NCBI GenBank assembly: GCA_016710265.1
Contig: JADJJL010000001.1
Coordinates: forward strand, 310,001 to 374,000
Length of the DNA: 64,000 nucleotides
From: Saprospiraceae bacterium
Lineage (GTDB): Bacteria; Bacteroidota; Bacteroidia; Chitinophagales; Saprospiraceae
Direction: 5' to 3'
The position numbers and the translations under genes are program-made. This document shows positions 54,615 to 63,604 of this stretch, in pieces (within the stretch, counting starts at the first letter, position 1; each line of letters opens with the position of its first letter). The notes beneath the pieces were generated by a model, which saw nothing but the letters and a program-made list of their open reading frames with translations, was not told the DNA's origin and did not search any database.

Positions 54615-57584
54615 TTAAGGAGTAGGTAATAAATGTTTGCCATGGATGGCTACCAATACGGGGACCTGATAAAGAATGCTGGCCATGGTAGCAGCATCAC
54701 TTCCCCATAATAAATCATCTCTAGTTAAATTATCATCGAATGTCATTCCATCTATTTCAATATTTTTTCTACCTAATTGTACATGTCCCCAGTGTAAATT
54801 TTCCCATCCAGAAGGATCTATAATAGATTCATTGAGTGGTGGTGCTACATCCATACCAAACCTTGGTCCTGTATTCGGTTCTTTGATGCAAAAAAACCAA
54901 CCGCCAGGAGTTTCTCCATTTCCCCTTACATCATCCTCACTTAGATTAAATCCAAGAAAAGTAATATCTGGTTCTATTTTAGCAGAGAATATAGGAAATT
55001 TCGTATTTCCCAGTGATTGATTAATATTAAAACCCTCTTCTTCAACTTTTGCTTTTGCAGCATAAATAATAGCCTCTGGATATCTATTTAATAAATCTCC
55101 TCTGATGGTCAATACAAGTGGATTCAATGTTGATTCTATAGGGATTTCAGTAGGGTCAAATGTTTTAGTTGAGTTTTTGTGTTCCCCGAGATTAGTCCAC
55201 CTTATCCACCGATGAATACTATCTATATCTTTCAGATTTTCGGCCAGAAATTCTTCGGTATTATCATTGACATTTATAAATTTACTTACATCCCAAAATT
55301 GCCTGAAATAGGAGCCTCTTTGATCCGTAGGATACTCATTCCATAATAACTCACCTGCCATCTCATAATTCAAGCCAACCATAAATGCTTCAATAAATTT
55401 TTGGTTAACTTCCATTAAGGATATAGAATTGTTTGGCAGTTTATCAAGATTGGGTAATATAAAATCTGACGACTGCTCCAGCAATTTTTTATACATTGGC
55501 TCTGGATAATCAGGGGCAGCCATGATGGGAACTATGGCATCCAATTCAGCTACTATACCAATCTTGCTTAGTGTTCGTCCTTTGATAGTTTGTGATGGGT
55601 TTAAACCGTTTTCAATACAAGGCATGATGCTGTTTAAATCTAAAGGTCTTGGTAATGGATCGTTTGGTTTACAATCCAATACTCTTATAAAAAACTGCCA
55701 TGCATTTCTAAAATCCTTTTCATTTATGTCAAGTTGTGGTCCATTATTTGGGTTATTGGGATTGTTAGGATTTGTAGGATTATTTGGATTAGGTAGCTGA
55801 TGTGGATTTCTTGGGTCTATTGGATCATTCGGTCTAAGTGGAAAATATTTATAAGGAAGTGTCAAATTATTAGGATTAAATACTATATTTTTAAGGCTAC
55901 ATGGGAATAAAGGTACTTTACCTTGAAAAGGAACATTATCCTTGCCGGAAGGAGTGGTTTTGATGGGTATTATTTGCAAATTACTAGTAATACCATCTGA
56001 AATAAATGGATGTATTTGTAGATTTGGGTACTGTCGTTTTCTTTTTTTCATCTTAACCACAAACCTGTTTCTGTTATTGCACAACCTTCTGAACACCGGA
56101 GAAAAAGCTGCCGAAGGAGTGGATGTATTTTCTATGTTTTGATGAATATTGGGAATGGGTTGATTTTTACAATAAAGCTGATCCAATAACGGCGCGACAG
56201 TACCTACAATCTGAGAATCTGATTGACTCAAAATATGAGTCTCCCACCATTTTACAGCGATTTCTATGCCTAGCTGACTGTTTTTAATCATCTGATTGGC
56301 TTCCAGCACTGCCCCTATTTGCTGCCAGGCTGTAGCCAAATATTGATCCTGATTTTCCTGAATGACTTTAGTTCCCACACCTGCTGAAGCCCTGTGAGCA
56401 AGATCAAGATTTAATGTATGTAGCCAATTGCTATCGCTTGTATCGATCAGGTAATCGTCATTTGTTTCAACACCCTTGTTTAATTTTGATACTAATGCAT
56501 GCCAATGACCATATGTCGGAGGTACAATAATGGGGTCATTATCAGGTGAACTATTGGAACCATTATATGACAAGTCTTGCACACCATCCCTTTTATTTAG
56601 CAAATCAACCATTTCTTTTTGCCATGATGTGTCTGGAAAATCCTGACTACTGCTACCGACTGGTTTTAATGCACCACCTAATACATATTCTTTCATTGGT
56701 GTACCATCAGACTTTTTTGGCTCAAATACTAAATCTTTCAACTTTCCTTCAGTCACATCGATGGGTCTAAATCCGATGCTGGCATCTAACTCCGGCGAAG
56801 GTTTTAATGCCCTGACCAATGCCTCAAAATCACCTTCTGCTCCTGTAGAAAATGACCAGCTGAAATAAAATGGATAAGTTAATTTACCACCTTCCCATGA
56901 AGATTTTAAAACATTAGCTCCCTGTATAGGCACACCTTCTATTTCTAATTTTTCTCCCAATCCCGCTAATCTACCTACCTCATAAGCAGGTATCACAAAA
57001 GCCTCATATCTTTTATTAGGCTCTAATTTCCTGGGAGACATCAACCTGCAAACAGCATAATCAGGATTGCTTGTCAGTTTGGTTTGAAGACTAGGAACAC
57101 CATTTACTTCTGCATTCACATGTACATGACACCAAGCCCATCTTTGGTCAGTCGGTGGGAAAACACTCAAGTCATCAACAGTAATATAACTAAGCCCATC
57201 CTGCACTTCTGTTTTTTGATATTCTTCTGTACCTTCTTCTAAAACCAAGAGAAACAACCAAGGATCTAATTTATTACCATTAATTGGTTCGGGCGTATAA
57301 TCCCACAAAAAACTATCCTGATAAAACTCGATAAATGGCAGGTAATTGGATTCAAAATTTCCTGTATTAGGTTCGGGATGAACTTTAACAATATTTCTAA
57401 GATCGATTCCAGTTACATCACCTGGTCCATATAGTTGTATATTATTTGTAACTAATCCACCGGATTTTGATTCTTGAATACTAACATCAAGACTTGCCCG
57501 AGATTTTGATCCAGTAGGAGCGATAGCGTACTTACTTAAGCCCTGTCTTGCCCACGATAAAAAAGAATATTTTGCTAAGCTCAT
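54615..57584 (-). CDS. Unknown large protein D (989 aa) with Asn/Pro linker
   Basis: This intact 989-residue protein starts MSLAKYSFLSWARQGLSKY and overlaps the DUF6603-like gene stop (ATGA). Its N-terminal third contains LYGPGDVTGIDLRNIVKVHP and WLFLLVLEEG, a pattern I recall from uncharacterised proteins of this type, plus RWAWCHVHVN. Around residues 585-620 there is a low-complexity Asn/Pro linker of NPNNP repeats that separates an N-terminal from a C-terminal half. The C-terminus (about 900-989) includes GGWFFCIKEPNTGPRFGMD. No signal peptide or membrane segment. It ends nine bases before protein E. Function unknown. Confidence 0.7.
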   Translation of the reverse strand: MSLAKYSFLSWARQGLSKYAIAPTGSKSRASLDVSIQESKSGGLVTNNIQLYGPGDVTGIDLRNIVKVHPEPNTGNFESNYLPFIEFYQDSFLWDYTPEPINGNKLDPWLFLLVLEEGTEEYQKTEVQDGLSYITVDDLSVFPPTDQRWAWCHVHVNAEVNGVPSLQTKLTSNPDYAVCRLMSPRKLEPNKRYEAFVIPAYEVGRLAGLGEKLEIEGVPIQGANVLKSSWEGGKLTYPFYFSWSFSTGAEGDFEALVRALKPSPELDASIGFRPIDVTEGKLKDLVFEPKKSDGTPMKEYVLGGALKPVGSSSQDFPDTSWQKEMVDLLNKRDGVQDLSYNGSNSSPDNDPIIVPPTYGHWHALVSKLNKGVETNDDYLIDTSDSNWLHTLNLDLAHRASAGVGTKVIQENQDQYLATAWQQIGAVLEANQMIKNSQLGIEIAVKWWETHILSQSDSQIVGTVAPLLDQLYCKNQPIPNIHQNIENTSTPSAAFSPVFRRLCNNRNRFVVKMKKRKRQYPNLQIHPFISDGITSNLQIIPIKTTPSGKDNVPFQGKVPLFPCSLKNIVFNPNNLTLPYKYFPLRPNDPIDPRNPHQLPNPNNPTNPNNPNNPNNGPQLDINEKDFRNAWQFFIRVLDCKPNDPLPRPLDLNSIMPCIENGLNPSQTIKGRTLSKIGIVAELDAIVPIMAAPDYPEPMYKKLLEQSSDFILPNLDKLPNNSISLMEVNQKFIEAFMVGLNYEMAGELLWNEYPTDQRGSYFRQFWDVSKFINVNDNTEEFLAENLKDIDSIHRWIRWTNLGEHKNSTKTFDPTEIPIESTLNPLVLTIRGDLLNRYPEAIIYAAKAKVEEEGFNINQSLGNTKFPIFSAKIEPDITFLGFNLSEDDVRGNGETPGGWFFCIKEPNTGPRFGMDVAPPLNESIIDPSGWENLHWGHVQLGRKNIEIDGMTFDDNLTRDDLLWGSDAATMASILYQVPVLVAIHGKHLLPTP

Positions 57585-60500
57585 GCTGTTTGAATTTCGA
57601 ATTTAGGAATTATCTTAAGTTTATTTTTCAGTGTGAGATCCAAACTTACTTTTTCCAGATAGTAATCTTGTGCTTCAGTAAAAGATGCACATAAAGCGCC
57701 TGCTTCTATCAGTTTTAAATCTTCGATTTTTACCACTCCATACTCTTCTTCCAGGACGGTAATAGACTTGGGAGCCAATGGAGCAAAATTTTTAGAAGTT
57801 GACAAACTGGACTGACCTGCTTTACTGCCTTTTACCATTGCTTGATGAATTTCTGCCATTTCCTTAATCTTAGAAATTTCACTTGGACCAGTTGGATTTG
57901 TAGGATCCTCCTCTTCCTCTTCTGATAGATCAGGAACTGAGATAATTAGTTCATATTCTATTTCTTTAGTTTTAATATCAGAACCTATCAAATTATTCAT
58001 ACCATCTACACGAATACCACCATCGTATTTCTGGAATGATGGCCCGGATAACTTTTCGGTCTCACTCATTTTGCGGAAGTGAGCAGGTACAAAATCTTCT
58101 TTTACATAAGTTTTTGAAGCTTCAACATTACCATTTATGGAGATATCTCCAATCGCATATTGTCCACCATCACTCACTTCTTGTGTTCCAAATAATTGAA
58201 TATTGATATTCATTGGCAGTACTTTTTGACTGATGACCAGCACACCTTCGGGTAGCATAATGCTTTCATTTGGTAAATCTATTTTCCTAAGTGTTACCAA
58301 TTGTTGTTTGCCTGATGATAGTTCACTGCTCCAGTTTTTAAGATCATTGAGTGCTGCGTTTAGTTTAACTGCTACTGTCACGGCAGGCAATGAAGCAAAC
58401 TGAGATTGTCCCCAAGTTTTTTGAATTTTTACATTATACTTGATGCATAATACTTTAACTTCCGCCACACCGTCCACATTCCATGGTTTTGGACCCTCCA
58501 GAACAGCAGATAGGGATATCGCCATCTTTTCATCACCATTCCATTTGATTGCCAGATAAGCTGCTGCCAATATCTTCATGTAGAAAGGATCCATCTGGAA
58601 CAAAGCATCGAAGCCCAGATAACCTTCAGCAGTCAATTTACTCGCTACTTTGACATATAAATCAACCTTTGATCCAAACTGTACAGTATTGGAAGTCAAC
58701 GCAAAGTAGCAAGTCAAGGTCAATCTTGGATTATCACCACCTAAGAGATTAAGTGTCAATCTTCTCATGCTGATGAGCTGCGGTGGTGGCTGATAAGATG
58801 GATGGAAGCCACCTACACTCATCAAAAAATTAGAATTGCTGCCCCAACTCAATCGCATGGCCATATCTCCCGCCAGACTAAAGGTCAATAGTCTGGAATC
58901 ATAGATGGTTGCATCAAAAGACAATTGTTTTTTACCAAAATCGATAACACCCAGAAAATTGACCTGAAGCTTCAATATAGCCTTGTCCTCTGTAGGAAGG
59001 ATAGCCTTCACAACACCCAAAATAGCCAACTTAACAGGGTTTGGCACTTCTATAATTAAGCCCAAATCTATGGTGATCAAAGTTGGTGCTCCCCAACCGA
59101 TCTTGCCCATGATACCAAAGACATATCTGCCTTCCGATACCGGAAAGATGGCTTCCAGACTTGATATAATTTCTATAGCATTTTCAACAGGATTTTCTGG
59201 AAATAAAAGATTATCATAAGCACCTGTTTTAACACCTTTTCTAAGTTCCTCTACAATAATGGTGCGATGAATCCCTACTAGCCCTCCGACTCCGTTTAAT
59301 GTAAAACCATAGCCTAATTGAATGGGTGGAAATTCTGCTGATATAAATATTAAAAAAGAGTATCCCTTCCTACCATCTGGAAATTTAGTATTGATCAATC
59401 CAAAAGCTGACAACTTAATTTTATCTTTAATACTTAAACCAGCAACACCTGCATATCTTCCTTCTTCTGCATTAATATAAAGATAACCTCCACCTGAGAC
59501 GGCGTCAGTGTCGATATTGATGCCGATTCCATTTGGGGACTTGAAACCAAATGAAACATCAAATGGACCCATATTCCCTCCATTTTCGGAAGGTAAAAAA
59601 TTGGCATCTACTCCGACACCTTTTACCACAACACCAACAGGACCAAGCTTAAGGTCAAAATCAACAGTTAAAAAAGTATTGAGTTTTTCATCAGAAGAAT
59701 GTAATGACCATTGAATAGATTTCAGTGTGATTATATTTAAGATATTAACCCGAATATCTTTTTTATATTCAAATCCAACTCCGCCAGTTACAAAAACTCC
59801 CTTGTTAGAATCGAAGCCAATCCCAAAATCGAAGTCTGCTTTAAAACCATTTGCTGGAAGTACTTTGCCCAAAAAGCCATCACCATCTCCAGGACTTAGA
59901 AAAACATGAGCATCACGGATATCTGATTGAACAGAAAACACTATAATATCTTTATCATTTTCATTTTTCAATTCAATTTTACCCGAAAAGCCGATTTCCC
60001 CTATTTCCAGACCTGATCCGTTGTTGGAGCCAATTACATATGAATCAACTAAGGGTTTATCTGCTGAAAACTCTAATAGCAAGTGTTTCTGATGGGTACC
60101 GCCCCACGCTATTTGTTTATTTTTGATAGCTACAGCTTGAATATCACCCCCAATCTTGAAATGTAAATCCCACCCCTTGAAAGTTTGAGAGTGTGACCAG
60201 TTGCCAAACGGAATAATTACCAATCCTAAATCCCCTTGATTAGGGCCGGAAAAGCCCAAGGTTGCCCCAAAATCAATGTCGAGAACCAAATCCTCCCAGA
60301 AGAAACTCATTACAGTCGGGGCAATGTTCTTAACAGTTTGATCAATGTCCACACCGTATTCTTCCCGAATACCAATGACATATTCAATCCCGAAGCAATC
60401 CAATAAAAGACCCAGCCTTGGGAAAAATTTAGAAGCTCCATCCTCTGAAGTAACTGTTGAAGCATTATCAAACACTTTTCCGTACTCTGATCCGAGTACA

Positions 60501-61060
60501 TGAAACGGTTTCTTAATTAATTCGCCAATTCTGTTAAAACGAACCCGTGGAATTATGTAGGGTTCGCGGATGGCTCCACTATTGTCAATCAGGGGTTCAG
60601 AATATTGTAAAAAATAAGGGTCATCAATAATCGTCAATAAAACTCCTATCGAGTAAGACAATGGAAAACGATTGGATAGATATACTGTAAATAATAATTC
60701 CAATAAATCTTCGCCAATTTCACCATATATTTCTGGTGTTTGACCTGAAAAGTCGTTGAAAACATCTTCAAAAGATTTGATTTTTTTGTAAAGTTCTTTA
60801 CAATTATTGAAAGAATTCTGGATTTCAGAGATTGTATCAGGCGGGTTTTCAATAATTTGCTGAATTGTATCCCATAGTGTTTTTATGTTTTGGATAAAAT
60901 CTAATATATTTTGTTCAAAATCACTTAAGTTAGAATTGCTAGAAACACCTAATGCCTTTAAAATGTGTTTGCGATGCACCTCGCTATCAAGCGCACGAAT
61001 CAAAGGATTAGCAAGCATTTTAGCTTCACTCAATATAAGCTTATGAAGTTTTTGTACCAT
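57581..61060 (-). CDS. DUF6603-like beta-rich protein (1159 aa)
   Basis: This intact 1159-residue protein has a helical N-terminus (about 1-130) and then an extremely long run of alternating beta strands, about 200-880. Glycine turns recur in patterns such as GDFDFGIGFDSNKG, GFTLNGVGGLVGIHR and GKIGWGAPTLITIDLGLI. GGFHPSYQPPPQLISMRRL is a stretch I associate with DUF6603 (from memory, not searched). A charged tail follows (EEEEEDPTNPTGPS, about 1055). No signal peptide. The strand pattern suggests a large beta sheet, barrel or lipid-transfer groove, but no function is known. It lies 11 bases after the PhoD-like gene. Confidence 0.7.
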   Translation of the reverse strand: MVQKLHKLILSEAKMLANPLIRALDSEVHRKHILKALGVSSNSNLSDFEQNILDFIQNIKTLWDTIQQIIENPPDTISEIQNSFNNCKELYKKIKSFEDVFNDFSGQTPEIYGEIGEDLLELLFTVYLSNRFPLSYSIGVLLTIIDDPYFLQYSEPLIDNSGAIREPYIIPRVRFNRIGELIKKPFHVLGSEYGKVFDNASTVTSEDGASKFFPRLGLLLDCFGIEYVIGIREEYGVDIDQTVKNIAPTVMSFFWEDLVLDIDFGATLGFSGPNQGDLGLVIIPFGNWSHSQTFKGWDLHFKIGGDIQAVAIKNKQIAWGGTHQKHLLLEFSADKPLVDSYVIGSNNGSGLEIGEIGFSGKIELKNENDKDIIVFSVQSDIRDAHVFLSPGDGDGFLGKVLPANGFKADFDFGIGFDSNKGVFVTGGVGFEYKKDIRVNILNIITLKSIQWSLHSSDEKLNTFLTVDFDLKLGPVGVVVKGVGVDANFLPSENGGNMGPFDVSFGFKSPNGIGINIDTDAVSGGGYLYINAEEGRYAGVAGLSIKDKIKLSAFGLINTKFPDGRKGYSFLIFISAEFPPIQLGYGFTLNGVGGLVGIHRTIIVEELRKGVKTGAYDNLLFPENPVENAIEIISSLEAIFPVSEGRYVFGIMGKIGWGAPTLITIDLGLIIEVPNPVKLAILGVVKAILPTEDKAILKLQVNFLGVIDFGKKQLSFDATIYDSRLLTFSLAGDMAMRLSWGSNSNFLMSVGGFHPSYQPPPQLISMRRLTLNLLGGDNPRLTLTCYFALTSNTVQFGSKVDLYVKVASKLTAEGYLGFDALFQMDPFYMKILAAAYLAIKWNGDEKMAISLSAVLEGPKPWNVDGVAEVKVLCIKYNVKIQKTWGQSQFASLPAVTVAVKLNAALNDLKNWSSELSSGKQQLVTLRKIDLPNESIMLPEGVLVISQKVLPMNINIQLFGTQEVSDGGQYAIGDISINGNVEASKTYVKEDFVPAHFRKMSETEKLSGPSFQKYDGGIRVDGMNNLIGSDIKTKEIEYELIISVPDLSEEEEEDPTNPTGPSEISKIKEMAEIHQAMVKGSKAGQSSLSTSKNFAPLAPKSITVLEEEYGVVKIEDLKLIEAGALCASFTEAQDYYLEKVSLDLTLKNKLKIIPKFEIQTA

Positions 61061-61071
61061 TACTATCAGTT

Positions 61072-61284
61072 TTAAAAACCAATGGGTTTCGGTTCTGGAA
61101 TTTCATATCTTGGAGAAGTAGAACTATCTGCATCGCTCAAACCAACTGGAATCCTATATTTCGTATAAGGAAAGACAATTGTTGTAAAAATTCCAGACTT
61201 TACCCTGTGATATTTATTAAATTCGCTATAAGGATCACGTTGAAAAGAATTCTTTACTTTTAATGAATTTTTTTCCCACCACAA
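61072..61284 (-). pseudogene. PhoD-like protein, C-terminal tail (after the frameshift)
   Basis: The frame reads INHWLWWEKNSLKVKNSF and onward to a stop at 61072, giving the last ~85 residues of the PhoD-like protein; a WW-rich C-terminal tail of this kind is usual in the family. It overlaps the end of the upstream frame and has no start of its own. Adding one base near the CCCC run at 61319-61322 joins the two. Confidence 0.7.
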
Positions 61285-63602
61285 CCAATGATTAATAAAT
61301 TTCTCATTTTCATTAACTCCCCATTCAATAAAACTTCCCCTAAATTATTTTTTCCTACGATTTCTTTACCTCCGCTCCAGTGTGAATATATGTCATGTTC
61401 TAAATTATTAAAACTTTCAATATCCAATATTCCTGTTGATATCTCTTTTTTGAAATTTTCATAATTGGTATTTGTTATATCTTTTTCTCTATTCTTACTA
61501 AATTGGCTATTGTCTTCAATAAAATAATTCATTAACATAGCCCAATCAGGAATTAGTATTAATTTTCTATATAAATTTTCTATTACTTCTATATGGTCAC
61601 CAATAAAATTCCAAGGAATCTCGACCATCATATTTTCTTTTATGCCTATTATTTTTCCAATTACCAACGATGTAAATTCATCGCTACTATAGCCCCTAAT
61701 TATAATCTGTGGTGGATTAAAAATAAAATTTGGTCCATATCCGATATTGTGCAAAATTTTCGTTTTAATTTCTTGATTTTTAAAAGAGCTGGAATTTAAT
61801 TGAATCAATACAGTTTGAAGTTTTTCATTTGTCACCTGTCCAAAAAACTTGTTAGACCAAATTTCGGAACGATTTGAAAACCCATAATGAACATCACCTG
61901 ACAATAAAACAAATCTACCAATTCCAATATTGTTTACATTTCTATTTGACCTTTGTAACTTTGCTAGTAAACTAAGAACTGCTTTATTTTGTGCTGACCA
62001 AGATTCTTTATCAAGGTATTCATTGTTTGGGCTGTAATCAAAGATATTGGAATATATATGAACTACATCCAAAATATTTTCAATAAATGGAACTCCAAAT
62101 ACCGGACTAGGGGAAATTACAAAAGTTAATTTTACATTTTGAGAAGCCCAATTTATAGCCCAAGATTCAACCTGTTTAATAAGGTTGTTTTCACTAATCA
62201 GTTCCGAACATCCGTCAAATTCATCATTAGGCCATGCTCTTGTTGTTCGAGTATCTAATACTAATAATTGATGATTTTCCCAGTTAATATAGTAATACCA
62301 AATGCTACAAAGTGTGCCAGAATTTCCCATTTCAACATCATCTTCAGAAATTATCCTTATATTTAATAATGCGTAAAAAATATCATAGTTATCAATATTA
62401 TCAAAGTTATTAATACCATTTAATTTGATTTCTTTAAATACTTCAGCTAATGCTTGTCCTTCAATTGAATATGTTTTAGGTCTATTTCCCCAATCTTGAT
62501 ACAACGAATAGGCAAGTAAAGCATTTGTTATTATTCTTTTACCTTGTTCATTCCCATATACATTTTTACACCAAATTTTATTTAAATTCCAATCATCTGT
62601 TACATCATGGTCATCAAATATCATGTAACAAGATATATTTGCTAATGATCTTCGCACTTCAGGCAAAGTACTTTCAAAATTTATTAAATACCAATTTTCA
62701 CTGTTTAATTCTTCATCGTTTAAAATTGAGTCAATTTCTGGAAAATTGATTTCATCAGGTATTTGCCACAGAATGTTTGACCAAATAAATAAATACATAC
62801 AACTATATTCTCCAAACCTCATTAAGTGATTTTTCATTACATCAGTGCCTGCTGTCAAATTTGCATTTTCTGCAACCTTCCCTCTTTCTCCTACACCAGG
62901 CTTAAAGTAATCTGTAATTTGGTTGCCATCCATCATTATGTTTTCAAAATTTCCGATTAATACTTTATTTGCGTCCATTATAAAGTACATTAGCAAATCA
63001 GCTACATCATCTGCATAAATTTGATCTCCAGTTAAAAACAATTGTTGTGGTCTTTTAATAGGATTTTCAGCGTCTCTTAAAATTAATACATCTACAATAC
63101 TTAAAGCATCAAATCCTTGTCCGTGTGGTTTTCTACATGAACCGTGCAGAATGCGCAAATTATTAATATCACTTGTGGGTAAGCAAAAGCTTGGCAAGTC
63201 AAAATTTTTTGAAACGTATGCAATTTTATCAATTCCTCCACTAATCCAATCGTCTCTTAGTTCCCCACTTGAATATACCAGATTGTTAATAGAAAAAGAA
63301 GATATACTTTCAAATAATAAATTATATGTATAAATTTTATCAGGCTCTAAAATAAAACTATTATCTATAACTTCTGCAGTAATTGTAACAATAAAAAGAT
63401 TTACGCCTAATTGAATTGGCTTAATCCATCCAGTACTTACCAATTCAAAATCATATTGATCATGTATTGTTAACATGACATCTGAATCATTTCTTAATGC
63501 TATCCATACGGAAACATTATTGCTTTCTACCCTTCGAAGTATTGGTCCACATATTATCAGTGGCAAACTATGTAATCTATCAGCTAATGATGTCCAAGCC
63601 AT
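61260..63602 (-). CDS. PhoD-like metallophosphatase (frameshifted near the end)
   Basis: This 780-residue frame begins MAWTSLADRLHSLPLIICGPILRRVESNNVSVW, the N-terminal Ig-like part of the PhoD/alkaline-phosphatase-D superfamily. The catalytic domain follows: HGSCRKPHGQGFD (about 153), TGDQIYADD (Asp193 region), MIFDDHDVTDDWN and LLSGDVHYGFSNRSE, all metal-ligand motifs of the metallophosphoesterase fold. It hydrolyses phosphate mono- or diesters, substrate unknown. There is no Tat or Sec signal, unusual for PhoD. The frame ends with a shifted tail; the true C-terminus is at 61072. It starts two bases after the upstream gene's stop. Confidence 0.82.
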   Translation of the reverse strand: MAWTSLADRLHSLPLIICGPILRRVESNNVSVWIALRNDSDVMLTIHDQYDFELVSTGWIKPIQLGVNLFIVTITAEVIDNSFILEPDKIYTYNLLFESISSFSINNLVYSSGELRDDWISGGIDKIAYVSKNFDLPSFCLPTSDINNLRILHGSCRKPHGQGFDALSIVDVLILRDAENPIKRPQQLFLTGDQIYADDVADLLMYFIMDANKVLIGNFENIMMDGNQITDYFKPGVGERGKVAENANLTAGTDVMKNHLMRFGEYSCMYLFIWSNILWQIPDEINFPEIDSILNDEELNSENWYLINFESTLPEVRRSLANISCYMIFDDHDVTDDWNLNKIWCKNVYGNEQGKRIITNALLAYSLYQDWGNRPKTYSIEGQALAEVFKEIKLNGINNFDNIDNYDIFYALLNIRIISEDDVEMGNSGTLCSIWYYYINWENHQLLVLDTRTTRAWPNDEFDGCSELISENNLIKQVESWAINWASQNVKLTFVISPSPVFGVPFIENILDVVHIYSNIFDYSPNNEYLDKESWSAQNKAVLSLLAKLQRSNRNVNNIGIGRFVLLSGDVHYGFSNRSEIWSNKFFGQVTNEKLQTVLIQLNSSSFKNQEIKTKILHNIGYGPNFIFNPPQIIIRGYSSDEFTSLVIGKIIGIKENMMVEIPWNFIGDHIEVIENLYRKLILIPDWAMLMNYFIEDNSQFSKNREKDITNTNYENFKKEISTGILDIESFNNLEHDIYSHWSGGKEIVGKNNLGEVLLNGELMKMRNLLIIGCGGKKIH

Positions 63603-63604
63603 AT

